Part shown: positions 35,442 to 47,176 of the stretch, in pieces
How positions within the stretch are numbered: the stretch's first letter is position 1
Layout: the number at the start of each line of letters is the position of its first letter
Source of the DNA: Caenorhabditis remanei
Lineage: Eukaryota; Nematoda; Chromadorea; Rhabditida; Rhabditidae
Assembly (NCBI RefSeq): GCF_010183535.1
Contig: NC_071329.1
Coordinates: 6,386,001 to 6,450,000, forward strand
Direction of reading: 5' to 3'
DNA: 64,000 nt
Translations under genes and position numbers: made by a program
The notes under the pieces: generated by a model
What the model was told of the DNA's origin: nothing
Seen by the model: the letters and a program-made list of their open reading frames with translations, nothing else
Database searches by the model: none

Positions 35442-36003
35442 TTTGTCTAAACACCTGACATCCGAAAGGTGTCTGGCTCCGCCCATTTCTGTTCAGTTGA
35501 AATGTCTCAAGTTACCTTCGGAAGGATCTCGGGCACTCGTCTTATTGTTTTGTAATTGATGAGCAGGTAGTTAGTCTTCATATTCTTGAAAAGAATTTTG
35601 TGGTTAGTGTGGACATCCGGATAGACAGACAGATATTCATAAACACTAGCTCATACACCTGACCTGGACGAACAGATTTTCGGACATCTGAGAACTGTAC
35701 ATCCGGACATTCCTACACACAGAGATTTCTCCCTATTCCAGTCCCTCTCCTTACTTCACAACCCTCTTCCAATTTGTGAATCACTTCCTCCAATCTCAAA
35801 ATCTCAAGAGTTCTATTTCTACTAACGCCTGCGGCGACAATTTTGTGCATCTCCATCTCGATTTGATCTCGTTTCTCACTCTCTCCCTTGAAACCAAGTT
35901 CAACGAGAAAAAGTGAAGCCCCTTGAGCCTGCTCAAAAGCACAACATATGAGCATTTTTGAGCATTTTTCTTCAACTTGAGGATGAGATATCCTTTTTCT
36001 CAT
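35442..36003 (-). CDS. Tentative three-exon gene, 110-residue charged helical protein
   Basis: I do not recognise the product, and the call rests only on frame and splice signals. Exons on the minus strand are 36003-35755, 35584-35516 and 35456-35442 (249, 69 and 15 nt, all phase 0). The ATG is preceded directly by CTGTTTTTAG. Junctions are GAA|GTAAGG, TTTTCAAG, AAG|GTAACT and GTGTTTAG. The third exon is only 15 nt and is the weakest part. Residues about 40-83 are charged and helical (RDQIEMEMHKIVAAGVSRNR, LEILRLEEVIHKLEEGCE) and look like a coiled coil; exon 2 adds NMKTNYLLINYKTIRRVPEI. An ATTAAA lies about 30 nt past the stop on the minus strand. The first ~35 residues are less convincing and the true start could be a later splice acceptor (TTTCAAG near 35871). 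It could instead be an exon pair of a larger gene, or chance. Confidence 0.35.
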
Positions 36004-36317
36004 CTAAAAACAGATATGGACTATGGTAGAGTCTACGTGAGCTTTTCGCATTTTTATTATTGGGGGGATGGTGGATTGGCATTGGTAAATGTGTCGGTTT
36101 TTCAGTATGCCTTGGTGTTTAGATGTTTGTCTGTGTGTCTGTTTGTCCAGAAGTCCAAAAAGTACAGTCAATGAAATGCGATAAAAGTGTGAGTTAAACG
36201 TTCTTCTGTACGCATGTGTGTTTCTCTGTCCGTCTGTTTGTCCGGATGTCCTGATAGCCAGGTATCTGTTTTTTCGGTATTTTTCATAGTTTTCAGAAGG
36301 ATCTTGACTTACTAAGG

Positions 36318-36588
36318 AAGGACATGGAGCCAGTGTGGAAATATTGCACATCACCTATCATCGGAATGCTGAGAAAACTCTGTTTCTGAATATTTATTCA
36401 GTTTCTGCCGTAGATACCTGGTATTCGAGAAAAACAAGGTCAAAGTTCGCTCACTATTTTTCTGAACTTTGACCTTCCCTCGAACACCCAGCCACAAGCG
36501 CAAAAATTGAATTTATATTTGGTATCAACGTTTTCTCAGCTTTCCAATGATATAGGTCACGTCCATATCTCAAAACGGACTCCATCCC
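36318..36588. mobile_element. AAGGTCATGGAGTCAG MITE, copy 2, with a nested palindrome
   Basis: The outer arms match the copy at 35.1 kb (AAGGACATGGAGCCAG…AACTGAGAAAAC-type inner arms; right end GTTTTCTCAGCTTTCCAATG…GGACTCCATCC). Between them lies a second palindrome, about 36430-36486, with ATTCGAGAAAAACAAGGTCAA / TTGACCTTCCCTCGAAC arms, absent from copy 1; it is probably a nested insertion. Confidence 0.72.
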
Positions 36589-37725
36589 TAGTTAGTTAGA
36601 TCAATACAATTTGCTTTTTTCCCAATTTCGCTCTTTGAAGTTGTCAAATTTATTGGGTTTATGTCTAGTTGGCTGTCTGTAAATCAATTCGCTAACCTGC
36701 ATGTCTTTCTGTATATCTGTTTATCCAGATATCCAGATGCGTGAATCTTGGCCTATTCGATTAGGATGCCCCAACTTTTGTCGATCTGTCTGTTTGTCAG
36801 TTATCCCTTCTGTAACTCAAAATAGCAAGAACTCATCGATTTTCGACTACCGAATATCTCTTTTAACCGAGAAATTTCATCCCTCAAAATATCTTATATT
36901 CTTGTTCACGGATACAATCAAAACACAAAATCCAAAATCCCAAAACCCTCTGCCACTATAAAATACCTCTTCTATATTCCTAGACACATTCGCCTCCCCC
37001 TCCTTCTAAAATGCTCGAAATTGCTTTTCTGTTAGGTTGAGACATGTGTTCAACACCTAAACATTACATACATTTTATTGCAAACATTTTTATTCGTTTC
37101 TCATAAGAAAACACACAGAAAACGAATAGAAGTGAGTGTAACAGAAATTTAGAGGTAGACAAGGGTTTCAGAGAGAGAGAGAGCAACAAAAATGTTTTGA
37201 GGTCAGAAGTTCATAGTTTTCTCATTTTAGGGAACTCATTTTAAGACTAAATTTCAAGAAGAAAAACAGGTTTGAATCATTTTCTTCAGTCTTTTTTTAC
37301 GAAAAGGATAAGAAGTAAGCCTAAAAAAAGACGGAAGCCGAGAAGAAAAAGTTTGAAATGCACCATAAAAAGTTACGGCTATTTTTGCTCTTTTCATCTT
37401 TTGGCCTTTTTTTGTTTTAGCACTTTTTTTGGTTTGAGCGGAACGTTTTTTAGAGATTGTGTTTATTTTAAGAGACTGTCCTGGTGCCAGGTATTGCTAA
37501 AATTACTGACAATTTTATAGATTATTGTAGATCAAGCTTTGATCTTCATTTTGAAGTTGACAACTTTTATTAATCTGTTTAAGATTTTGAGATATGCACC
37601 GTTAAAGACAACTTACTGAAAGTGAGATGGAGAGACTTTCAGGAAACATAGATTAACTGTTAGCGTTTATAACAGAGTCACAGAAGAGTTTTTGTTTTAA
37701 AATTTAAACTTTTCTGGTAGATCAA

Positions 37726-38002
37726 ACCTAGATTTTCATTTTTGTAGTTTACAAATTTTTTCTATCTTTTCTGGGTTTCGAGATATGCGTCTTTTTCAGA
37801 CATCATACTGCAAACGAGAGAGTGAGAGAGTGCATGGAGAGAGACGCAGAGAAGTCTGACACTCTAGCTTCTCTGTCCTCTCGTACTCTCTCGCTGTACA
37901 GAAGCTTGTCTTGAAAACCGCATATTTCAAAATCTAGCGAAGCTATCGAAAAGTTGTCAACTACAAAATTGAAGATCTATGTTCGTTCTACTGAGCTTCC
38001 TA
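37726..38002. mobile_element. Palindromic element with GAGAGACGCAGAG core, copy 1
   Basis: The left arm (ACCTAGATTTTCATTTTTGT…TTTCGAGATATGCG) pairs with the right arm (CGCATATTTCAAAATCTAGC…ACAAAATTGAAGATCTATGT). The centre contains GAGAGACGCAGAGAAGTC flanked by CGAGAGAGTGAGAGAG and CTCTCTCGC. Related copies lie at 45114-45300 and 46095-46370, and a fragment of the arm at 37530-37610. Confidence 0.68.
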
Positions 38003-40892
38003 ATGTTTGAAAATTTTAGATCATAGCTGACCTAGCTAAACCGACTAAAATTTTAACTATTTTTCAATTATTCATCATACCACAGACTATTATAAAATCC
38101 CAATTTTCTATTTACCTTCTAGAAATTCTCAGAACATCAGAAACCCTTCGATGATCTCTGAACAAGCTTTTTTCGGAGATCCCTCATTAGGCTCCACCCC
38201 CTTTTTACGGACTCTTCGACACTTCGTGGTCACTGAACTTTTGCTAGATTTGGATAGATAGTAGTTGAAGCCACGCCTATTCTTGCAATTATGGGGAAAT
38301 CTGGAAATATGGATACACAGATTTTCAGTATTTTATGTATCCCCCTACCACTATATCTTCTGATCTCTATTCGCTCATACGTATACCGTAATCCATATCC
38401 ATTCCCAAAACTAATTTTCAGCCCCATCAACTCCTTCCTGGTACCCTCTCTCCCCTCTCTCTCTTTCTCTCAATTTTCTATATTTACGACTCTTTTCCGG
38501 TCTTTCATTCCTTATCTTCTCCCCTTCTATTTTCTTGTTCCACAAACTTTTTGGGTTGTTTTACGAGTGCCTCAATATCCGGTCCATCTCTCTTTTTCAC
38601 AACTTCCTCTTACTTGTCCACTTGTCTTTTTGCTCAATTTTTTGGGAAAGAAAGTCGGAAAATAGTCTGTGATTTACTGACAATAAGGTCCCTTCTAGGT
38701 TTTCAAGATTAACTAAAAAACACTCAAAAAAGTTGACTTTAAAAGTGTGTCACGGTCTCATTAATTCTCTCTCCCTCTTTCGTAGTTTAAAAGATTCTGG
38801 ATGTTTCGGACTTCTCGATATTACGAACAATCTGTCCGTAAAAGTATACATGTTAGGGCGATTAGAAACACGGTGAAGTCTGGCGTGACTTTGACGCGTT
38901 TGGAATTTCTTTGAAAATGCGTTTAGAAGAACAATTCTGTAACAATTGATAGCATTTTGTCTGCCGTTGTGTCCGTAAACCCTATTTTTCAGATTATGGA
39001 TAGTTTGGCACGTCTAGTGCACTTTTGACGCACTATCCATTTCGAATTTCAAAAAAAAACCATGATAGACACATTACCTTGAGAAGTGCCTGAATTCCAT
39101 CTTTTCTAATTTCCCTACCCATCTCAGTTTTTACAGTCGTTCTTGTTTTTTGCTTGATTCTTGATTCCTGATGACCGGGATCTGATTTTTCGAATTCCTT
39201 AAATTACAGTCACCCGTTCCATGACCATTTACCATTCCAACTTTTTAATTTCTATGATTTTACTTCTCAAAGTCCCTCATTTTTTTTTCATATTCTCTAT
39301 TTCCATAAATTCCCTCTTCTCCCCCAGAAACTTCATGTACCATCGATTCATCTCTCTCTCTATTTACCTAACAAAAAATAAATTCTCAATTCAAATTCTT
39401 TCCAGTCATTCCAGTTCTCTCTGTTTGCTCATACATCATCATTCTGTTATTTTTCAGGGATCCTCCTCATCTACAAACGACGACACTTCCTGTTTCGAAT
39501 TCTCACAGTGATTTGAAATTCGACGCCTTTCCCCTCTGTCTTGGCCCTTTCAGACATTTCGAGTGCATTTCACACGCCTTCTTGTTTGTATTTTGGTCAA
39601 AAAAGACATGGATGAGTCCTTTTCGGTACTTTTTGGTTCATCTAGGTGTCTGTGAGTCCAGATGTCCTCGGATTCGCTCTTTTGGTCTGTCTGTTTGCTA
39701 GGATGTCCTGATTTCCACACAAGATTTGAAATAATTTTAGTTAAAAGTCATTTGTATGTCTGTCTGTGTGTCTGGATGTCTGGATGTCCACATCATCTGA
39801 CACATTTCTGAACTTTTAGACCTAAAAATCTACTACATTTGTGTCTGTCTGTCTGTCTTTTTCCGAATGTCTCTTAGTTCTGTCTGTGTGTCCAAGTGTC
39901 CAGCTATCCTCAGAATCAGATTTTTACTCATTTTTTGTCTGTCTATCTGTCTATCTGTTTGTCCAGATTTCCTCTATTCCAAAGTCCCCACACTTTTCAA
40001 TTATTCATCTGCTGTCTTCTGTTTATCGAAACTTTCTTATCTCAGAAAACAGAAATTTTAATGAATGGAACTTCCCCAAAAAACAAAAATAGTTCCCAGA
40101 ATCTCCAGATAGAAATTTCCAGACTGAACTCGGATAAATTTTCATTTAGTTTTATTTTCTCTCAGTTTTTTTCCTATCCCCAAAAATATTCTGGCACCTC
40201 CTTCTTTTTCTCTCTTTTTTTCCAGAGAAAAAAAAGTAAAAGTGCGATAAAAAAAAGAGGGTTTAGCTGGTTGACAGAGAGAGAGGGTTAGTTCTCGTTT
40301 TTTTCTTGTTTGGATATCTGAAAATATGTCTTTTCAGTTAAATTTTTCTTCTTCCTTGTTTATCTTTTTCTTCGTTGGTTAGGGTAAACATGTTCGTGTC
40401 GGAAATTTTGGGAATCTTGTACTGGAAGGACACCTCTAATGGATAGATGTTATCTTCTGGGAAGAGATTTGGAACTTAGATTTTGTGAAAAACAAATATG
40501 CGTTTTTTACTAAAAGACTCTTAAGCAGACTTGCAAAATTCCCGGTCTCTTCCGGGTACAACTTTTTTTTGCAAAATTCCTTTTCTGAAACTTTATTTTC
40601 ATACTTTTTCTTAAACATATTCCTCAAAAACTTTCGAAATCTACAAAAATTAGTCTCAAGAAAAAATGGTCGGCCCGTTGCAAGTCTGCTTTAAGCATGT
40701 ATCACTGTGTCGCCTTTGCCCGTTTATTTAACTAGAATACCCGTACAAAACAATTGTCAACGACCAACATTTGAAAAAATTTGAAACATTTCGGAAATTA
40801 CTGCTGAAATTTTCAAAAATTAGGTAACAAAAATCGTGATTTTTCTATTTTTCCTGATTTTTTTCAAATTTTCGCACCGCCCTGATTTATCC

Positions 40893-41198
40893 CATACTTG
40901 TAAAGGGCCGGGCCGGGCTTTTTTTTCAAAACTTCAGGTCCGGCCCAGCCCGGGCCAGCCCGGCCCGGCCCGTCAGGCCCGTCTTTTTGGAGAGATTTTT
41001 TTTTTCAATTTTTTTTCCAAATTTGATTAAAGGTGTACTAAGATGAACTCAGACTTTTCTCATAGAATAATATGAGTGTCTTTTTGTCAATTTTTCCGCA
41101 TGAAAAGTTGAAAATTGAAAAAAAATTTGAAAATTTTTCTCAAAAATCCCATATCCCTGACAAGACGGGCCGGGCCGGCCCGTCATTTGACAAGTATG
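40893..41198. mobile_element. GC-island hAT-like element with 8-bp target duplication
   Basis: The ends are CATACTTGT and ACAAGTATG, flanked on both sides by the same 8-mer ATTTATCC (40885-40892 and 41199-41206). Just inside each end is a very GC-rich block (GGGCCGGGCCGGGC; CGGGCCGGGCCGGCCCG), while the centre is T/A-rich. The left block carries several tandem GGCCCGGCC words. There is no open frame. An 8-bp duplication points to hAT-type mobilisation. A fragment of the same GC block lies at 41896-41930. Confidence 0.88.
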
Positions 41199-41895
41199 AT
41201 TTATCCTGATTCTTCTATTCTGTGTGACTATTTGGTATCCCATTTTCTAATTCTTCCAATTATTTTCCCCCTGAAAGTAGTGATTTTTGATACTTCTAAT
41301 CATAAACTAAACTCTTCAGCCACTAGACCCCCTAATTACCCTCAAACTTTAAATAAATAAACTTATTCGAAACCCCATAATTTGCCATCAAGGAAATGAT
41401 GAATTTGAAATATAAATTGGGCTCTGAAAACATGAGTTTGTCTGAAAATTCTGGAAATTCCAAAGAGAGAGACTAACTTGTTTTTAAAATGTACATCTAT
41501 GTGTACATCACTGTTCATTCTTTTTCTATTTCTCTCTCTCTGGGAATTCAACTTTTTTCAGAGAAATACTTCCCTAATGCTTTTCTGTTACGAAGAGATT
41601 AAAAATCGTGTGGATTGTCGTAGTGGATTTGATTAGGGTTTCTAGGCCTTCAATGTGTCGACATCCGGATTCCGGACGTACAGACGGATTAACAGACATT
41701 TTGCGAATCTGTCATTCTCAATCTGTTCATGAACCAGTGGCATAGTGTTCTTAACCTAAAATTGTGAAAAAACAAGATATCCGGGCTTTCGGACACACAG
41801 AAGACACATTTTTGAAAATTTTGGAAATTTAAGTCTAATGACTTTTTTTGAAGTGACTTGACCTGGAAGATTGTGCATTCAAATTTCGCATATCA

Positions 41896-41930
41896 GTCAA
41901 AACCCGGCCCGGCCCGGCAAGGCCCGACCT
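41896..41930. mobile_element. Fragment of the GGCCCGGCCCGG element family
   Basis: TCAAAACCCGGCCCGGCCCG, followed by GCAAGGCCCGACC, occurs between AT-rich flanks, preceded by CATATCAG. It resembles one terminal part of the element at 40893-41198 without the other end. Confidence 0.6.
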
Positions 41931-42719
41931 TTGAAAATTTTTGGAATTTTTTGAATTTTTTTTTTTTGAAGTTTTTCACTTTTTTCGAAGTTTTGTCACA
42001 AAGCTGTGAATCTAGTAATCTGGTTACTTGTGCATTTGAAAGACCGACTGTTTCCAAATGGAGCATTTTGGACATCCGGACACCTCGGACACACAGATTC
42101 CCCCTCCCGGTCCCTCAAGTCCCCCACCCCCAGCCAGTCATTCGAAACTCATTTGTTTTGTCAGGTGTCGCCACGGTTTATTGCTTTTCCTCATCTGAAT
42201 CACGTTTTTATTGGGACCCCACACCTCTTGTCATCCCGCCCTCCCCCAGGTATCAATCCGCTTTTTATATATCTGTTTTTCGATTAAATGTGGGTTAAGA
42301 GGGAGGAGATAATCAAAAACCTCACGTGAGTCCTTGTGATGGCCCAGTTTTTATTGTTTCGGTGGCCTAGAATCCAAAGCAAGGCCACATCCTTAACCCA
42401 CATCACTTTTTTCTGCTCTTCAAAAAAGTTGAATTTTCGATGTCTTCTTCTTCTTCTTCGCTTTTTCTCTCCTACGCATTCTCTAATTGCAAATTGAATT
42501 AAATTTCGTTTTTCGGTTTTTTGGGTGACTGGAGAATAAAAGGAAGTCAAACATGTTCACCCCCACTTGAAAACGGAACGTTGTTAGTAGAGTAGAGTGT
42601 GTCTGGCTCCGATTTTGTTCTTCCTTGAGTATGGAACATATTTTGTACTTGTTTAGTGGATCCTGGATCAGAAAGGGGTTTCTGTGCTGGAGAAGGCATT
42701 ACAATGATTCTGGAAATTC

Positions 42720-43345
42720 GGAAAAAAAATCTATTGTAGAATGAGGTGGCCGAGAAATCTTGGGATGGTTAGGCCAACGCAAGGAATATTTGTGATTGAA
42801 ATATTAGTAGCTCTCTGAGGCGACTGTTCAAGCTTTCAAGTAGGTTTTCTACTGGATCTTCCAAAATCAAGTGATGCAGATTTTAATGAACAAAAGCTTG
42901 GCCGCCTAACTTGATCATAACACTTTGCAGTGGCCTGACTTCTATGACCTAGCTTTTTCCATGACTTGAATATGCCCTAACTGTCCAGAATCCAATGTAC
43001 TTCTTTTGTAAGAATCTTTTACCACTGGAATTTCAACGTCCCAAATTTTGGTGTCTAGGTTTCGATGGCCTAGATCTTTTGTGACCTAACTTCTCTTCCT
43101 GTCTGAAAATTTTATGACCTAACTTTGTCGTGGCCGATTTTTTGATGACAGAGTTTATTATGGCCTAGCTTTCTAAGACACAATATTTGATAACAGCAGC
43201 TTTACTGTAACTAGTTCTCACTACCGCACTTCAGACCACCCAAATTTTGATGACCTAGGTTTTCTTTCGGTGGTCGAACTTCCGTGCCACTCTCTCTGCA
43301 TCACTCTGATGACCTAGCTTTCTTGTGGCCTAATTTCCCAAACTT
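42720..43345. repeat. Degenerate GTGGCCTAACTTT / GATGACCTAGCTTT repeat
   Basis: About twenty imperfect copies of (G)TGGCCTA(A/G)(C/T)TTT or TGACCTAG(C/G)TTT occur over 620 bp with irregular spacing (for example GTGGCCTGACTTC, ATGACCTAGCTTT, ATGGCCTAGCTTTC). No frame is maintained. A similar cluster lies in intron 1 of the GPCR gene. The pattern is a dispersed degenerate motif rather than a fixed-period tandem array. Confidence 0.75.
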
Positions 43346-45113
43346 CCTACTTTCCTCAAGAACACTTTTAAAATCTACAATTTTCCTTTATTCTCCATTT
43401 ATTCAAGTATCCTTTGGAATCTATCTGATGACACGTGTCTAAACCCACTATGTCAAACTATTCATCCCCTTGTTTCACGTGCTTCCCTCCTTCTTTCCAC
43501 TGTCAAACTCTCTCCCGATTCCCATAATTTTCATGTCAAAAAAGTCTCAAGTGGAGGGGAGTTCAGGGGCACGAGTGACATGAGAATGAATGTGTTTAGT
43601 CCTTTCGATTTAGTCTCTTTTCTATTCGCATTCAGGATCCTTTGGATTGAGACAAATACGAGGATAGGGTACTATAGGAATTCGGAGCCTATAGCTTTAG
43701 TTTCAGTTCTATAGCCATCGGTTCTTATCCGTATCTTTCTATTTCTATCCAAGCACATGACCCTCGCAGCTAAATTTCTTCTAACTTGAAACTGAGAAGT
43801 AGCATGAGTAATAAATTTCTCCCCTCCTGGAAATTATGGAAACACATTTCAAAAATAAAATTTATGAAGCATGTCCTAACTTGTTTTTTAGACATGAGTG
43901 GGGGGGACACCCACTTTTACTCATATTTTGAAATATTGCTGGAATTTTTTGACGTTTTTTTTTATGAAATTTTAACTTCCGTGTGTAAAGTCACTTCCTA
44001 TCCTACCTATATTGGACATTTTTTGGGAGAGTTTTGCGGACATCTGGACATTCGCACATCCAGGCAGTTAGATACGGCTAGATAGCTGAAAAAAAGAAGA
44101 TTCTGAATCAGGTTCAAAATTTTGTTCAGTGTCAAAGTATTGTCAGTCTTTTCTTCGAATTAAAAAAAATTCAAACTGAAAATACTGTAACCCTATTAGC
44201 TTTTGTGTTAGAAAACATTCAAATAAAAGTTCTGAATCCTCAGCCTTCTTATCATAAAACTTTTGTCTAAAAATGCTAATTTAGGACTAAAATGGGCGGA
44301 GCGTGTCTTCTAAACCCGAATTTTTTGTTTGGGGACATCCGGACACTTGGGCACAGGGATTCTCTACTTTTTAGACATACGACTGAACTCAGTCATGCGG
44401 CAAAACTGCAAAAGTGGGTGGGGCTTTGTTATCTTTCAAATCCCAGTCACACTCTTTTAGGAATATCCGAATGCGTACCAACTTCTTACCAGAGTACTCA
44501 TAAAATGCAAGAGTGGGCGGAGCCTGCTAGTGTCTGAGACTTAAAAAGTAAGAGAATCATCCTCCATTTTTCTGTCATTTCCGTCATCCAATTCATCTGA
44601 ATCCCTCCTAGTCTTCCTCTCTATTATTTTCTCTTGTCAAATGCATGTCCTTTTTGCTCCAATTATTATTAGCAAACATAAGTCTCTTTTCTCTCTATTT
44701 ACTCGAAGAAATACATCTTATAGAATACATTTATATTCAATATATATCTATTGGAAAAGGATATTGAGAAGACAAAACACGTCCTTTTTTCTCTTTTAGA
44801 GTAAAGAAAGAACTTTTCTTGTCTCTATTTCTCCGAGAAGTTTCTACTTTCTATCTCTCTTTTTTCGCCTAGACTTGATCTTTTCATTTCCAATGACATG
44901 TGTTGGGAGACTCTTTTTCAATTAACTGGATATATTCCTCTATGTCTTATTTTTGCAAAAACTTTAGTAATTTTTAGTTGCAAAAGTTGTTACTTTGGAC
45001 ATCAAGACAAACTGGCTAACTTAAATTTTGCAAATTTTTCGAAACATCGATTAACTTTGAGATCTTATAACAGGGTCACAGAACAGTTTTTGTTTTCAAA
45101 TTCAAACTTTTCT

Positions 45114-45300
45114 TGTAGATCAAACCTAGATCTTCATTTCTGTAGTTGACAACTTTGTTCTATCTTTTCTGGGTTTTGAGATATGTGTATTTTTAAGATA
45201 TCATACTGTAAACGAGAGAGTGAGAGAGAGCAAAGAAGTTAGAGCCTCTGACCTCTCTGCGTCTCTCTCCCTATTAGCTTGAAATCGCTGAATATGGTCT
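45114..45300. mobile_element. GAGAGACGCAGAG element, copy 2 (right half short)
   Basis: GTAGATCAAACCTAGATCTTCATTT…GTAGTTGACAAC…CTGGGTTTTGAGATATGTG repeats the left arm of the 37.7 kb copy, followed by AACGAGAGAGTGAGAGAG and CTCTGCGTCTCTC. The right arm stops early, so the copy is truncated. Confidence 0.65.
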
Positions 45301-45334
45301 GAAAATGAAGATGTGTAACTTCTTTACTGTTTGG

Positions 45335-45498
45335 AAGCGTCGCAGGCGCCCCAGCCATCTTTATATTTACCCAGTACCCTGGATTCCATGCTCTTGCTGT
45401 CTTGAAAATAGGATTTTGGTATCGATTCCAGTCCTGAAATTCAAAATCAGTGGCAACTGTTCTAGGTGCATTAGAAAGCGCCTCAGGCGCCCCAGCCA
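45335..45498 (+). repeat. Two direct AAGCG(T/C)C(G/T)CAGGCGCCCCAGCCA words
   Basis: A 23-bp GC-rich word occurs at 45335-45357 and 45476-45498 with two differences, 141 bp apart, in AT-rich DNA. The intervening sequence has no matching repeat. The function is unknown. Confidence 0.7.
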
Positions 45499-46094
45499 GT
45501 TTTCAAATTACAAAAATTTCCCTAAACGTATAAAGAGGCAGTTTCAAAATGTCCATCGACCCAACTTTTTTTCATTTTGCAAAAAAAAAACTTCCATCCC
45601 GGCTCCTCTAATTGCAGAAACTTTTTTTCATGAGAATTCATTCATAACCTTTTCTGTTTCATTCATTTCCGCTTTCACTTCCTTTTCCAGTAGACAATAT
45701 CTCCCTCACTTCTTGTTGTACTCTTCTCCATAAGAAGCCATTTTCCGTTCTGATCTCTTAGAGGTCTCATGAAACATTTTTAATGATAATGCTGGAAACT
45801 TAATCATCGATGGCTATAAAATATGATATACATATTTTTGCTTTCAGAAGGACAAAAAATAACAAGAAGTAACAAAAATAATTATAGATCTGTTATTCAT
45901 CTATTAGTCGGGACTAGACGTTTTGAATGTTTTGTAACTATTTCAAAAATGTTCCCATCGGGATTGTATGACACCTGAGGAAGTGTCTGGTACCGCCCAT
46001 ATGTATCATGTTACCGGATACTCAACACCTTCGTTTTTTTTTGTGGAACGTTTAGTTGAGTCATTTTAGTCACTTTTAGTCGAATTTTGAAATG

Positions 46095-46370
46095 ACTTTC
46101 TAGTTTTTGTAGTTGACAACTTTTTGATAGCTCTTCTAATTTTGGAGATATGAAGCTTCAAAGATAGGTATCGGAATAGCGAGAGAGTTGCGTCTCTCCG
46201 TTTCAACGATTTTAAATTAATAGGGAGAGGCGCAGAGAAGTCAGGCACTCTAGTTTCTCTGCGCTCTCTCACTCTCTCGTTTTTAGTCTTCAAGTAAGCA
46301 TATCTCAGAAGCTTCATGAGATATCAAACATTTGTCAACTAAAAAATGGAGCTCTATGTTTGACCTACAA
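46095..46370. mobile_element. GAGAGACGCAGAG element, copy 3
   Basis: The left arm TAGTTTTTGTAGTTGACAAC…TTTTGGAGATATGAAGC pairs with the right arm AGCTTCATGAGATATC…TTGTCAACTAAAAAATGGAGC. The core contains GAGAGTTGCGTCTCTC, GAGAGGCGCAGAGAAGTC and CTCTCTCACTCTCTCG. The architecture is the same as at 37.7 kb. Confidence 0.65.
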
Positions 46371-46808
46371 TATTTATGTAAATTTGAACTAGTGATCGTT
46401 TATCTACAGTAATCTCTAGCCGACAAACATCAGAATCCTCTGAAACTTTGCCCCATCCAAACTCCAAAACCTACATTTAAGTGGGTACTTATCCGTCAAT
46501 CATCTCTCCATTACCATTAACCTCTTCCCCTTATCACCTCTCTCTTTTGCTATTATGACACCACAAACAGCTCGGTGAACCAATAAATTATCAGTGTGAA
46601 AACCTCATAAAATATCGCTGCGTCTATGCAACTTCTCATTGTGTTTTTGTCTTATTTTTCTCCTGTTGGTTGTTTTTTGTTTGTGGTCGAGAAGGTGGGG
46701 GAGGGGCCGTTGGGGACAAGAACTCATTCACGCCTGCTGAAAGTAATCATATTTCTTCTGTCTCTGAGTTAGTGACGCTGGCTGAAACAACTTGATCCCT
46801 ACAGGTTT

Positions 46809-47176
46809 CTATAAACTTGGTAATAGATACTTTCTGCCACGGCGAGTCCATTTCTGCCATCAAAACCTGCTAAATGTCTCTGAGAGCCGAGTTAAGAGCC
46901 CTGAAACTTTTCATATGGCTAAACTTTTTCACATGGAATTCCGAATCGGCGAATAGTATACGAAAGATATATTCATTTTTGCAGTGTACGAGCACAGGTA
47001 AATCGCTGGGGAACAGCGTGGTGGCGTAAATGCGGCTGATTTGAAATTGCATGTGAAAAAGCTTGACCAAATGAAATGTTTCAGGGCTCTTAACTCGGCT
47101 CTCAGAGACATTTAGCAGGTTTTGTTGGCAGAAATGGACTCCCCGTAGTCGAAAGTACCTATAACCAAATTTATAG
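46809..47176. mobile_element. Large palindromic MITE with CTATAAACTTGG ends
   Basis: Arms of about 130 bp are nearly identical in inverted orientation: GCTAAATGTCTCTGAGAGCC / GGCTCTCAGAGACATTTAGC and GAGTTAAGAGCCCTGAAAC / GTTTCAGGGCTCTTAACTC. The outer ends are CTATAAACTTGG and CCAAATTTATAG. The centre (about 46940-47030) is unique. There is no transposase frame and no exact target duplication was found. Confidence 0.82.

Larger units (their letters stand above)
36010..45040. other. Long gene-poor stretch with repeats
   Basis: No supported gene. The sequence alternates AT-rich DNA with pyrimidine-rich plus-strand blocks (38420-38630, 39220-39470, 43340-43530, 44560-44880). Clusters of the GTCTGTGTGTCC repeat lie at 36120-36250, 36690-36800 and 39640-39970, with reversed copies at 41660-41700, 41790 and 42070-42095. 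A plus-strand acceptor at 39458 (TTATTTTTCAG) opens short frames, but no partner exon was found. Confidence 0.5.

Noticed and set aside
38116..38157. 42-nt minus-strand segment with canonical splice sites (DHRRVSDVLRISR)
   Set aside because: Too short to judge, and its phase does not join with the other candidate minus-strand segments.
39458..39512. Plus-strand acceptor followed by ILLIYKRRHFLFRILT, as a possible membrane-protein exon
   Set aside because: All three frames are open for a while, the donor GTGATTTG is weak and no partner exon was found on either side.
8906..45660. CTGTTTCA words (near 8908, 10302 reversed, 28681 reversed, 32545, 45654) as possible piRNA promoter motifs
   Set aside because: A handful of 8-mers on both strands of 64 kb is about what composition predicts, and I saw no consistent initiating context.
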